Assembly (NCBI GenBank): GCA_017430085.1
Contig: JAFRNR010000022.1
Span: 1-64,000, forward strand
Source: Lachnospiraceae bacterium
GTDB lineage: Bacteria; Bacillota; Clostridia; Lachnospirales; Lachnospiraceae
Length of the DNA: 64,000 nt
Direction: 5' to 3'
Part shown: positions 51,044 to 58,992 of the stretch, in pieces
Position numbering within the stretch: position 1 is the first letter of the stretch
Layout: each line of letters starts with the position of its first letter
The notes under the pieces: model-generated
Databases searched by the model: none
Seen by the model: the letters and a program-made list of their open reading frames with translations, nothing else
What the model was told of the DNA's origin: nothing
Translations under genes and position numbers: made by a program

Positions 51044-51072
51044 ATTATAGAAACGAATGAAGAAAAGGTCAA
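51044..51072 (-). promoter_or_regulatory. Promoter of the zinc-ribbon membrane protein gene
   Basis: Minus-strand TTGACC, a 17-base spacer and a perfect TATAAT, about 60 bases before the ATG at 50984. Confidence 0.75.
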
Positions 51073-51187
51073 TCATCCCGATTGGTTTTTTTCTCAATTT
51101 GTCCTATAATTTATCTGACTCCCGTGACGGACAGGCAATATGGGCCCGTGCAGTCGGAACAGACTCCGGGCCGCAGGAGGAAATGCG

Positions 51188-52024
51188 ATGAACGAAGAAA
51201 CGATCCGGCGCCGTATTTTGCTGGGGCGCTCGTTTGTAACCAAATTTGCCGATGAAGAAGGCGTAGATGAGGATTATGAGACCGACCAGGATCTGAAGAA
51301 GCCGCAGCCGCCGCTGGCAAAGGCGCCGATGAGGGGGCCGGAGGAAGCGGCCGTACTGCCGACGGACTTCTCCGCACTGGATATCGACAACGATTTCCTG
51401 CACGTCATCAACAGCCGCGCCAGCCGCCGGGTGTATACGCAGGAGCCGCTGAGTCTGCTGCAGCTGTCGTATCTGCTCTGGTGCTGCCAGGGAGTCAAGT
51501 CTCTGCGCGGCAAATCCTACGCCACCCTGCGTACGGTGCCGAGCGGCGGCGCACGCCATCCGTTCGAATGCTATCTGGCGCTGCAGCGGGTGGAGGGACT
51601 GGCCGACGGGCTGTACCATTACCTGCCCCTGACGCACGAACTGGAATTCCTGGGCACGCGGGACGATCTGCCGGAGTTCATCACCCGCTCCCTGTCCGGC
51701 CAGGCCTGGGCCGCAAAAGCGAACGCCGTGTTCTATTTCAGCTGCGTTTTCTACCGCGCGGAATGGCGCTACGGCATCTGGGCCCACGCGCCGATCCTGA
51801 TGGACAGCGGCCATGTGACCGAAAATCTTTACCTGGCCGCCGCCTCCATCGGCCTCGGCGGCTGTGCGGTCGCCGCCGTCGACCCCGCCGCCTCCAATGC
51901 CGCCTTCGGTCTGGACGGCCTCGAAGAGACCGTTTTCTACGCCATGCCCGTCGGCACTGTCCTCCCTTCCGATAAACCGCAGGAAGACGCCTTCTACGCC
52001 TTTGTCCGCGAGCAGGGCCTGTAA
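51188..52024 (+). CDS. SagB-type nitroreductase-family dehydrogenase
   Basis: A 278-residue FMN-dependent nitroreductase-fold protein of the SagB type. The FMN-binding motif SRASRRVYTQEPL lies near residue 80, PSGGARHPFECYLAL near 120, and VTENLYLAAASIGLGGCAVAAV near 220. SagB enzymes oxidise azolines in peptide toxins, but most genomic copies, like this one, stand alone without a cyclodehydratase or precursor gene. A general redox role is therefore more likely. GCAGGAGGAAATGCG precedes the ATG. A long hairpin repeat follows the stop. Confidence 0.85.
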   Translation: MNEETIRRRILLGRSFVTKFADEEGVDEDYETDQDLKKPQPPLAKAPMRGPEEAAVLPTDFSALDIDNDFLHVINSRASRRVYTQEPLSLLQLSYLLWCCQGVKSLRGKSYATLRTVPSGGARHPFECYLALQRVEGLADGLYHYLPLTHELEFLGTRDDLPEFITRSLSGQAWAAKANAVFYFSCVFYRAEWRYGIWAHAPILMDSGHVTENLYLAAASIGLGGCAVAAVDPAASNAAFGLDGLEETVFYAMPVGTVLPSDKPQEDAFYAFVREQGL

Positions 52025-52030
52025 AACAGG

Positions 52031-52151
52031 GCCACTGGGGGACGGTTCCGGGTGGCACTGCCGGGAAGAACCGTCCCCCAGTGGCTTCATTAAGGTCAAA
52101 AGGGGACTGTCCCCAAATGGCATCATTCGGACGGGCAATGCCCGTCCCTAC
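52031..52151. repeat. GGGGGACGGTTC hairpin and related short hairpins
   Basis: A perfect 18-bp inverted repeat GCCACTGGGGGACGGTTC (52031-52048 and 52068-52085), then GGGGAC-TGT-CCCC-type and GGACGGGCAATGCCCGTCC hairpins up to 52151. The gap 52025-52304 has no gene; it holds these repeats, a promoter and a leader of about 120 bases. Confidence 0.75.
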
Positions 52152-52180
52152 TTGTTTTTAGGGAAAAGAAGGTGTATAAT
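52152..52180 (+). promoter_or_regulatory. Promoter of methionine gamma-lyase
   Basis: TTGTTT, a 17-base spacer and a perfect TATAAT, 124 bases before the ATG. No S-box or T-box consensus was recognised in the leader. Confidence 0.65.
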
Positions 52181-52304
52181 ATAGCGCGGATCGGCAGGAG
52201 ACTGTCAAGGATCGTGAAAAATGTACTGAAACACAGGGGCAGGGAAGAAGAACGGCCGCTTTTTTGTGCGGCGCCCGCATGCCCCGCTTTCCAAGGAGGA
52301 AAAA

Positions 52305-53501
52305 ATGATGGATCACAGTCAGCAGGGGTTCGGCACCAGGGCCGTCCACGCGGGGAGCGTGAAGGATGAGCAGTACGGCGCGCTGGCCACGCCTATTTAT
52401 CAGACGTCGACGTTCGTGTTCGACAGCTGCGAGCAGGGAGGCCGGCGCTTCGCCGGGACGGAGCCGGGCTATATCTACACCCGTCTGGGCAACCCCACGG
52501 TCACGGTGCTGGAGAACCGCATCGCGGCGCTGGAGGGGGCCGAGGCCTGCGTGGCGGCGGGCTCCGGGATGGGCGCCGTCGCGTCCTGCCTGTGGACGAT
52601 CGCGGGCGTGGGCAAGCACATCCTGGCGGACCGGACCCTGTACGGCTGCACCTTCGCGCTGCTGAACCACGGCATGCGCCGCTACGGCGTGGAGGTGGAC
52701 TTTATCAATACGTCGAACCTGGACGAAGTGCGCACGCACTTAAAGCCCAACACCGTGGCGGTCTATCTGGAGACGCCTGCCAACCCGACGCTGAAGATCG
52801 CGGACATCACAGCGGTCGCGGAGATCGCCCATAACTACAACCCTGACATCAAAGTGGTGTGCGACAACACCTTCGCCTCCCCGGCGCTGCAGAGCCCGCT
52901 GGCCCTGGGCGCGGATGTGATCGTGCATTCCGCCACCAAATATCTGAACGGCCACGGCGACGTGATCGCCGGCTTCGTGGTAGGTTCCGCCGAATTCATC
53001 AATGAAGTCCGCCTGTTCGGCCTCAAGGACATGACCGGCGCGGTGATGGATCCGTTCGCGGCCTACCTGATCCTGCGCGGTGTGAAGACGCTGGAGATCC
53101 GCATGGAGCGCCACTGCGACAATGCGGAGAAGGTCGCGGCCTTCCTGGCGGCGCACCCGGCGGTGGAGCGCGTGTACTACCCCGGCCTGCCGGATGCCCC
53201 CGGCCACGAGATCGCGGCGCGGCAGATGAAGCGCTTCGGCGGCATCATCGCCTTCGAAGTCCGCGGCGGCCGCGAAGCCGGCATGAAGCTGGTGGACAGC
53301 CTGAAACTCATTACCATCGCGGTCTCCCTGGGCGACGCGGAGACCCTGATCGAGCACCCCGCCTCCATGACCCACTCGCCGTACACGGACGAGGAACTGG
53401 CGGAGTCCGGGATCGCCCCCGGCCTGATCCGCCTGTCCGTGGGCCTGGAGACCCCCGAGGACATCATCGCGGACCTGGAACAGGGCCTGGCGCAGATCTG
53501 A
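52305..53501 (+). CDS. megL: Methionine gamma-lyase
   Basis: A 398-residue PLP enzyme of the Cys/Met metabolism family. The PLP Lys is in HSATKYLNGHGD, and YTRLGNPT, CDNTFASP and the C-terminal SLGDAETLIEHPASMTHS are conserved. The motif TLYGCTF places a Cys where methionine gamma-lyase has its characteristic active-site Cys (Cys116 in the Pseudomonas enzyme), which favours this over cystathionine gamma-synthase or beta-lyase. It would cleave methionine to methanethiol, ammonia and 2-ketobutyrate. AAGGAGGA precedes two adjacent ATG codons (52305, 52308). It stands alone with its own promoter. Confidence 0.88.
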   Translation: MMDHSQQGFGTRAVHAGSVKDEQYGALATPIYQTSTFVFDSCEQGGRRFAGTEPGYIYTRLGNPTVTVLENRIAALEGAEACVAAGSGMGAVASCLWTIAGVGKHILADRTLYGCTFALLNHGMRRYGVEVDFINTSNLDEVRTHLKPNTVAVYLETPANPTLKIADITAVAEIAHNYNPDIKVVCDNTFASPALQSPLALGADVIVHSATKYLNGHGDVIAGFVVGSAEFINEVRLFGLKDMTGAVMDPFAAYLILRGVKTLEIRMERHCDNAEKVAAFLAAHPAVERVYYPGLPDAPGHEIAARQMKRFGGIIAFEVRGGREAGMKLVDSLKLITIAVSLGDAETLIEHPASMTHSPYTDEELAESGIAPGLIRLSVGLETPEDIIADLEQGLAQI

Positions 53502-53518
53502 CGGCCCCTCCGGCCCCC

Positions 53519-53540
53519 ATTTCCCCGCGGCAGGGGAAAT
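53519..53540 (+). terminator. Terminator-like hairpin
   Basis: ATTTCCCC-GCGGCA-GGGGAAAT, 18 bases after the methionine gamma-lyase stop; only a weak T-run follows. Confidence 0.45.
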
Positions 53541-53568
53541 ACGGTTCCTTATTTTGCCCCTCCGATCC

Positions 53569-53597
53569 TTTAACGGCTTCCGCAGCACTGCTATAAT
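53569..53597 (+). promoter_or_regulatory. Promoter of the TM2 gene
   Basis: TTTAAC, a 17-base spacer and TATAAT, 33 bases before the ATG at 53630. Confidence 0.5.
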
Positions 53598-53629
53598 GAG
53601 GCCATCAAAAAGAAAGGAGGAGGCTGGAT

Positions 53630-54106
53630 ATGATGACGAGATGCAGCATTTGCGGAGCGCCTCTGAGCGGCCGGGTCTGCGAGTACTGCGGCACCAAGGC
53701 GCAGGGCAGCGGTTTCGACGGCGCGTTTCAGAACGACAAAGCCCGGGAGTGGGGCCGCAAGGCGCAGGACTGGGGCCGCCAGGCGGGCCAGCAGGCTCAG
53801 GAATGGGGCCGTGAAGCCCGTGACTGGGGCCGGGATATGAAGGGCCGCTTCACGCAGCGGACCGCGGAACCCGGAACGGCCGCCTCCGAAGGCGTCCGTG
53901 TCAGCACCCGCAGCAAATGGATCGCCTTAGTACTTTGCCTGCTGCTGGGCCGCTGGGGGATCCATCGCCTCTATGTGGGCAAGATCGGGACCGGCCTGCT
54001 GTACATGGCCACGAAAGGCTTCGGCTACGCCGGCGTCGTCCTGGACCTGATCCTGATCCTGACGGACAGCTTCACGGATGCCCAGGGCCGCCCGCTGAGG
54101 AAGTAA
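53630..54106 (+). CDS. Zinc-ribbon TM2-domain protein
   Basis: A 158-residue protein. The N-terminal zinc ribbon has CSIC (5-8) and CEYC (17-20). A helical middle follows with repeats of WGRxAxD/WGRQAGQQAQEWGREA. The C terminus is a TM2 domain with two transmembrane helices (WIALVLCLLLGRWGIHRLYVG, broken by the conserved G-HR-Y turn, and the second LDLILIL). TM2 proteins are widespread and poorly understood. Two ATG codons are adjacent behind GGAGGAGGCTGGAT. A Gly/Trp/Arg amphipathic repeat of this kind is unusual. Confidence 0.8.
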   Translation: MMTRCSICGAPLSGRVCEYCGTKAQGSGFDGAFQNDKAREWGRKAQDWGRQAGQQAQEWGREARDWGRDMKGRFTQRTAEPGTAASEGVRVSTRSKWIALVLCLLLGRWGIHRLYVGKIGTGLLYMATKGFGYAGVVLDLILILTDSFTDAQGRPLRK

Positions 54107-54147
54107 ACAACGATGATACGGGGGCGGGCCCCGCGGTCCGCCCCATC

Positions 54148-54226
54148 TGACAGGGGGACGGTTCTTTTGTGCAGGGGCCGCTGTGCCAACGGCCCGTCTG
54201 ATGACAAAGGGACAGTCCCTTTGTCA
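54148..54226. repeat. Composite cluster of three dispersed hairpin modules
   Basis: In order: GACAGGGGGACGGTTC from 54149, GGGCCG...CGGCCC (54175-54195), and a perfect TGACAAAGGGAC-A-GTCCCTTTGTCA palindrome (54202-54226). It fills most of the gap between the TM2 and SPFH genes. Confidence 0.75.
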
Positions 54227-54244
54227 CTATTTGCGAGGTAAAAC

Positions 54245-54907
54245 ATGTTATTCGGCAGACGAAAGAAGGACCGCCCGATCAGTTTTCAGGACAACGACCG
54301 CGGCCTGGTGCTGTACCGCTACGGCTCGGACCCGGAAGACCTGCCCTTAACGGCCGGCAGCCTGATCCTGGTGGCGCCCGGCCAGTACATTTTTATCATG
54401 AAGGGCAATGAACTGACGGACGTGTGGGACCAGGGCGCCTACCGCCTGGGGCCGGAGATGTTTCCGCGCCTCGCGGATATCGGGGCGTTCCGGGATACCC
54501 CCTACGGCCCGATGGACGCGGACCTCTATTTCGTCACCACCGACCCGGTCACCGAGCGGAAATGGGCCACGCGCACGCCGGCCCTGGTGCAGGAAGCCGG
54601 CCGGGTCTACCGCGTCCGCGCGTACGGCACGTACGACCTCCGCATCCACGACGTGATCGGCTTCATTCTGGACGTCTTCATCGACCGGGGCCTGAAAAAC
54701 ACCTTCGAAGTCACGAACTTCCTTGCCACCCGCGCCGCCGGCGCCTTCACCGCCACCGTGAGCGAAATGAGCGTCCCCGTCACGGAGATCATCAACCACC
54801 CCGGCGAGATCTCCGGCCTCGTAAAGGAAAAAGCCAACCGCTCCCTCGTCGGCACCGGCATCGAACTTATCAATGTCCTGATCGAAGGCACCTCCCTTCC
54901 GGACTGA
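54245..54907 (+). CDS. SPFH/band-7-domain protein, YdjI/virion-core-like
   Basis: A 220-residue cytoplasmic protein of the bacterial SPFH group related to Bacillus YdjI. It starts with a basic segment (GRRKKDRP), then a band-7 beta domain (GSLILVAPGQYIFIMKGNELTDV, YRVRAYGTYDLRI). An alpha-helical stretch ends in NRSLVGTGIELINVLIEG. The family forms membrane-associated oligomers; Bacillus YdjI helps recruit phage-shock proteins. Full-length relatives are about 300-350 residues with a zinc-ribbon tail, so this copy is short at the C terminus. The neighbouring TM2 protein carries the zinc ribbon. Confidence 0.75.
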   Translation: MLFGRRKKDRPISFQDNDRGLVLYRYGSDPEDLPLTAGSLILVAPGQYIFIMKGNELTDVWDQGAYRLGPEMFPRLADIGAFRDTPYGPMDADLYFVTTDPVTERKWATRTPALVQEAGRVYRVRAYGTYDLRIHDVIGFILDVFIDRGLKNTFEVTNFLATRAAGAFTATVSEMSVPVTEIINHPGEISGLVKEKANRSLVGTGIELINVLIEGTSLPD

Positions 54908-54966
54908 CACATCCGTCGTCCGGTTTATACACGGGCGGCTCCGGCCGCCTTTTTTCGTGCGCCAAA

Positions 54967-55003
54967 ACAGGGCCAAAAGAGGACAGTCCCCAAATGGCCC
55001 TGT
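54967..55003. repeat. Inverted repeat of the dispersed family type
   Basis: ACAGGGCCA and TGGCCCTGT around GAGGACAGTCCCC, just before the transketolase promoter. It resembles the motifs at 52031-52121. Confidence 0.55.
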
Positions 55004-55018
55004 TCCGGGTTTTCGGCA

Positions 55019-55047
55019 TTGACAAGGGGGAGGGGGAAGGGTATTCT
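55019..55047 (+). promoter_or_regulatory. Promoter of the transketolase operon
   Basis: Perfect TTGACA, a 17-base G-rich spacer and TATTCT, 54 bases before the ATG. Confidence 0.6.
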
Positions 55048-55100
55048 TATAATGGCGGCGTTCGGGCGCCGGATGATCACGGTAAAGGAGCGGATGGCTT

Positions 55101-55940
55101 ATGAGAGAGATACTTTCCGTTCAGGAACTGCAGAATAAGTGCGTGGACCTGAGGAAAAAGGTGGTGGATATGATCTGCAAGGCGGGGTCGGGGCACCCCG
55201 GCGGATCGCTGTCCGTGGCGGAATTCGTCACGGCGTGCTACTGGCATGAACTGGACGTGGATCCGCAGGATCCGCAGTGGCCCGGCCGCGACCGCTTCGT
55301 GCTGTCAAAGGGCCACGTGGCGCCCGCGCAGTACGCGGCGCTGGCCATGAAGGGGTTTTTCCCGGAAGAACTGCTGGATACGCTCCGCAAGGAGGGGTCT
55401 CCGCTGCAGGGCCATCCGTCCATGACCAAGTGCCCCGGCATCGACATCTCGACCGGCTCGCTGGGCCAGGGCCTGGCCTGCGCCGTCGGCATGGCGCTGG
55501 CGGCGAAGATGGACGGCGCCTCCTACCGCGTCTACTGCGCGGTGGGCGACGGCGAAGCCCAGGAAGGCGAGATTTGGGAGGCCGCCAACACGGCGCACAA
55601 ATACAAACTGGACAACCTCGTGGTCTTCCTGGACCACAACGGCCTGCAGATCGACGGCCCCTGCGACGAAGTCATGCCGAACGGCGACCTCGGCGCGAAA
55701 TTCCGCGCCTTCGGCTTCGACATCTACGAGATCGACGGCAACGACATGGAGCAGATGGTCGCGGCCCTCGACCTGGCCCGCGCGGTGAAGAACGGGAAGC
55801 CCAAATGCATCCTTGGCCACACGGTGAAGGGCAAGGGCGTTTCCTTCATGGAGAACGCGGTCGGCTGGCACGGCACGGCGCCGAGCCCGGCGGAACGCGA
55901 TCAGGCGCTGGCCGAACTGGATCGGCAGTACGTGAAATAA
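55101..55940 (+). CDS. Transketolase, N-terminal (TPP-binding) subunit
   Basis: A 279-residue subunit equal to the N-terminal third of transketolase. It binds thiamine diphosphate: GSGHPGGSLSVAE near the start, SKGHVAPAQYAAL, STGSLGQGL and the metal/TPP motif GDGEAQEGEIWEA. It exchanges two-carbon units between sugar phosphates in the pentose phosphate pathway, together with the C-terminal subunit encoded 13 bases downstream. Split transketolases are normal in Clostridia and archaea. AAAGGAGCGGATGGCTT precedes the ATG. Confidence 0.92.
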   Translation: MREILSVQELQNKCVDLRKKVVDMICKAGSGHPGGSLSVAEFVTACYWHELDVDPQDPQWPGRDRFVLSKGHVAPAQYAALAMKGFFPEELLDTLRKEGSPLQGHPSMTKCPGIDISTGSLGQGLACAVGMALAAKMDGASYRVYCAVGDGEAQEGEIWEAANTAHKYKLDNLVVFLDHNGLQIDGPCDEVMPNGDLGAKFRAFGFDIYEIDGNDMEQMVAALDLARAVKNGKPKCILGHTVKGKGVSFMENAVGWHGTAPSPAERDQALAELDRQYVK

Positions 55941-55953
55941 GGGGGTGCCGGAA

Positions 55954-56895
55954 ATGAGTGAAGTGGTGAAAAAAGCGACCCGGGACGGCTTCGGCGAAGC
56001 CATCACCGAACTGGGCCTGGCTGACAGAAATATCGTAGTCATCGACATGGACCTGGGCAAATCCTGCAAGACCGGCCAGTTCATGAAAGCCTGTCCGGAC
56101 CAGTATTTCGACGTGGGCATCGCGGAACAGAACGGTGCCGGACTGGCAGCCGGCCTGGCTTCCTGCGGCAAGATCCCCTACGTGGTGACGTATGCGGCCT
56201 TCAGCTCCATGCGCATGCTGGAGATGATCCGCCAGGAAGTGTGCTACACGAACCTGAACGTCCGGATCATCGGCGCGCACGGCGGCTTCACGCCCGCATA
56301 TGACGGCGCCAGCCACCAGGCCATCGAGGACATGGGCATCCTGCGGACGATCCCGAACATGACGGTCGTCATGCCGTCGGACTACGTCTCCGCGAAGAAG
56401 CTCGTGACCGCGTCGGCCTATTATGAAGGCCCGCTGTACCTGCGCCTGACCCGTGACGCGATCCCGGTGCTGTACGGCGAAGACGAGGAATTCGTGATCG
56501 GCAAGGCGCACCTTGTCCGCGAGGGCGGTGACGCGGCCATCCTGGCCAACGGCGACACGGTCCGCAAGGCCGTCGAAGCGGCGGACCTGCTGGCGGCGGA
56601 CGGCATCCGCACCCGCGTGCTGGACGTCCACACCATCAAGCCGCTGGACGCGGAAGCGGTGACGAAGGCCCTGACGGAGATCGGCAAAGTCGTGACCGTG
56701 GAAGACCACAACATCATCGGCGGCCTGGGCAGCGCGGTCTGTGAAGTCGCGGCGGAACTGGGCTGCGGCAAGGTGCGGCGCATCGGCGTGCAGGACCGTT
56801 TCGGCGAAAGCGCCCCGTACGAGCGGCTGCTGGAGAAAAACGGCATCACGGCGGAAAATATCGCCCGGACGGCAAAGGAACTGATCGGGAGATAA
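55954..56895 (+). CDS. Transketolase, C-terminal subunit
   Basis: A 313-residue subunit that carries the pyrimidine-binding and C-terminal domains of transketolase. The conserved Glu that activates TPP is in DVGIAEQNGAGLAAGLA; GAHGGFTPAYDGASHQ and the C-terminal domain TVEDHNIIGGLGSAV are typical. Such pairs can also resemble 1-deoxyxylulose-5-phosphate synthase subunits, but split pairs with GSGHPGG in the partner are transketolases. AGGGGGTGCCGGAA precedes the ATG. A terminator follows. Confidence 0.9.
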   Translation: MSEVVKKATRDGFGEAITELGLADRNIVVIDMDLGKSCKTGQFMKACPDQYFDVGIAEQNGAGLAAGLASCGKIPYVVTYAAFSSMRMLEMIRQEVCYTNLNVRIIGAHGGFTPAYDGASHQAIEDMGILRTIPNMTVVMPSDYVSAKKLVTASAYYEGPLYLRLTRDAIPVLYGEDEEFVIGKAHLVREGGDAAILANGDTVRKAVEAADLLAADGIRTRVLDVHTIKPLDAEAVTKALTEIGKVVTVEDHNIIGGLGSAVCEVAAELGCGKVRRIGVQDRFGESAPYERLLEKNGITAENIARTAKELIGR

Positions 56896-56918
56896 GAAAC
56901 GTCCCGTATCTTTGATAA

Positions 56919-56962
56919 ATGGGATCCTGCTCATTAAAAAATGGGCGGGATCCCATGTTTTT
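56919..56962 (+). terminator. Terminator of the transketolase operon
   Basis: ATGGGATCC/GGATCCCAT stem with a loop of about 20 bases and a T-run, 23 bases after the stop. Confidence 0.65.
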
Positions 56963-56963
56963 A

Positions 56964-56992
56964 TTGACGAAAGACGATCAAAGCGTTACAAT
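56964..56992 (+). promoter_or_regulatory. Promoter of the SDR gene
   Basis: TTGACG, a 17-base spacer and TACAAT, 37 bases before the ATG at 57030. Confidence 0.7.
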
Positions 56993-57029
56993 GTTCCCGC
57001 AAATGATTAATTCCCTCAGGAGGCAAAAA

Positions 57030-57773
57030 ATGGGAAAATTAGACGGAAAAGTAGCAATCGTTACCGGTTCCACTTCCGGTATGGGTCGTGAGACGGCTTT
57101 CCTGTTCGCGAAGGAAGGCGCCAAGGTCGTCGTGACCGGCCGCAACGAAGCCCGCGCCAAAGCGGTCGTGGACCAGATCAAGGCCGACGGCGGCGAAGCC
57201 ATCTACGTCCTGGCCGATGCGGCCGACAGCAATTTCGCGCAGGTCATCTTCGACAAGACCATGGAAGCCTACGGCACCATCGACGTCCTGATGAACAACG
57301 CCGGCATGCTGTCTCTGGCTCAGTTCGCCACCATCACCGAAAAGGAATTCATGGATGACATCTATATCAACGTCACCAGCGCGCTGATGCTGAGCCAGAA
57401 GGTCGCTCCGGTCATGCAGGCCAAGGGCGACGGCCACATCATCAACGTGGCTTCCATCGTCGGCTGGGCGGCCCACTGGGGCTTCGTGGCCTACGTCACC
57501 AGCAAGCACGCGATGGTCGGCCTGACCAAGGCCATGGCCAACGAGCTGGCTCCCACGATCCACGTCAACGGCATCTGCCCCGGCGCGATCAAGACCGCCA
57601 TGCTGGCTTCCGTCGGCGGCGAGGACGTGTTCCAGCCCATGATCGACCGCACCTGCCTGCACCGTCTGGGCGAAGGCGAAGAGATCGCGAAGGTCGCCCT
57701 GTTCCTGGCGACCACCGATTCCTCCTTCGTGGACGGCCAGCTGATCCGTGTGGACGGCGGCGTCGATGTCTGA
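57030..57773 (+). CDS. Short-chain dehydrogenase/reductase
   Basis: A 247-residue classical SDR. The cofactor loop is TGSTSGMG (TGxxxGxG), NNAG lies near residue 90, and the catalytic Ser (NVASIVGW) and YxxxK (YVTSK) are in place. The C-terminal FVDGQLIRVDGGVDV block is typical. The substrate is unknown; the closest feel is to FabG-like or sugar/sterol dehydrogenases. It is one of the best-expressed-looking genes here: a strong promoter, a TCAGGAGGC ribosome site and heavy use of preferred GCC/GGC/ATC codons. A terminator follows. Confidence 0.92.
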   Translation: MGKLDGKVAIVTGSTSGMGRETAFLFAKEGAKVVVTGRNEARAKAVVDQIKADGGEAIYVLADAADSNFAQVIFDKTMEAYGTIDVLMNNAGMLSLAQFATITEKEFMDDIYINVTSALMLSQKVAPVMQAKGDGHIINVASIVGWAAHWGFVAYVTSKHAMVGLTKAMANELAPTIHVNGICPGAIKTAMLASVGGEDVFQPMIDRTCLHRLGEGEEIAKVALFLATTDSSFVDGQLIRVDGGVDV

Positions 57774-57817
57774 TCGGATCTGACCGAAGGGCAGGAGAGA
57801 AAACCTGTTCCCATCAC

Positions 57818-57863
57818 AAAAGAAGGACGCCTCCGCGCTGCGCGCGGGACGTCCTTCTCTTTT
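57818..57863. terminator. Bidirectional terminator
   Basis: AAAAGAAGGACG and CGTCCTTCTCTTTT arms around a GC-rich loop, between the SDR and the convergent ornithine-cyclodeaminase-like gene. Confidence 0.75.
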
Positions 57864-57920
57864 GGTTTCTCTCCGGATTGTTCCCGGAAACTTCCCGTCT
57901 CTTAAACGGCGATTCCGGCT

Positions 57921-58940
57921 TCAATGCCAGTAGGGCAGCCTGGTCCCAATCCCCTCCGCCAACGCTTTTTTGTAGCAGCGGGTCGTAACCGCCAGGTCCA
58001 GAATACCGGTCCCGACCGCGTTAAAATAAATGATCTCCTCGTCATTTTCGCGGCCCGGCTTCTTCCCGCAGAGGATCGCGCCGAGCTGCGCATGAATGTC
58101 TTCATCCTTGATTTCGCCTTCGTGGGCCATAATGGCAACGGTTGAGATCAGGCGGTGTTTGATCGTTTCCCAGTTGTCCACCACGATTTTGGACGCTTTG
58201 CGCACGCAGTCCTTCGTCACCTCATAGTCCGCCATGTTCATCAGGAGACACCCCTTCTTAAGCCAGGCGGAATGAATGAACGGTTCGTTGGCCAGCGTTA
58301 CACAGACCGTAATATCGCTGTCGCGGACGGCCTCCTCGGGATCGGCCACGGGGATGAACTGCACGTCCGGATATTTGGCCCGGCCTTCCTCCGCAAATTT
58401 TTCGGAGCTTTCCGGCCGGATATCGTAGACGTAAACTTTTCGGATGCCGGGACGGACAAGCAGCGCCGCCTCCAGCTGGGTTCGGCCCTGTGCGCCGGCG
58501 CCGCAGATCGTCATGACGGAAGAATCCTCCCGGCTCAGGAGTTCTATGGCCACGCCTCCGGATGCGCCGGTGCGCTTGGCGGAAACGGCGGTTCCGTCCG
58601 CGATGCAGAGCGGGAGTTTTGTGTCGCAGTCATTCAGAATCACGGTCACACTGGCCCGGGGGAGTCCTTTTTTGTAGTTCATCGGCCCGCTCCCGATCCA
58701 CTTGATCCCGGCCATCTGGTATTCCCCGCCGATCATGCCCGGCATCGCGTTGATCCGGCCGTACATGTTTTCGTCCTCCGGCGTCTTGCCCCAGCGCATC
58801 GCGAGCTTTCCGGGCGTCAGCACGTCCCCCTCTTCGGTCAGAATGTAAGCCCGCTTCACGTCATGGATCACGGCCTTCATGTCCGAGGCTCCCAGCTTGT
58901 CCATGTCCTCATCATTCAGATACAGAATATCAACTTTCAT
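57921..58940 (-). CDS. Ornithine cyclodeaminase/mu-crystallin family protein
   Basis: A 339-residue NAD(P)-dependent enzyme. The Rossmann loop is in VMTICGAGAQGRTQLEA; KWIGSGPMNYKKGLPRASVTV and ADGTAVSAKRTGASGGVA are family blocks, with Lys and Arg positions expected for substrate carboxylate binding. The family includes ornithine cyclodeaminase, lysine cyclodeaminase, alanine dehydrogenase (AlaDH-type) and ketimine reductases, so the exact reaction is open. It lies 52 bases after the opine-dehydrogenase-like gene and is the last gene of the hyu operon. TAAAGAAAAGGAGAAAAA precedes the ATG. Confidence 0.88.
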   Translation of the reverse strand: MKVDILYLNDEDMDKLGASDMKAVIHDVKRAYILTEEGDVLTPGKLAMRWGKTPEDENMYGRINAMPGMIGGEYQMAGIKWIGSGPMNYKKGLPRASVTVILNDCDTKLPLCIADGTAVSAKRTGASGGVAIELLSREDSSVMTICGAGAQGRTQLEAALLVRPGIRKVYVYDIRPESSEKFAEEGRAKYPDVQFIPVADPEEAVRDSDITVCVTLANEPFIHSAWLKKGCLLMNMADYEVTKDCVRKASKIVVDNWETIKHRLISTVAIMAHEGEIKDEDIHAQLGAILCGKKPGRENDEEIIYFNAVGTGILDLAVTTRCYKKALAEGIGTRLPYWH

Positions 58941-58992
58941 TTTTTCTCCTTTTCTTTACGGCCCGGTGCGCCCGACTGTCACGGCAGGCGCT

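Noticed and set aside
51188-52024. A peptide-toxin (thiazole/oxazole) cluster around the SagB-like gene.
   Set aside because: No cyclodehydratase, precursor peptide or exporter gene lies nearby.
52181-52304. An S-box or T-box leader before methionine gamma-lyase.
   Set aside because: None of the conserved cores is visible in the 124-base leader.
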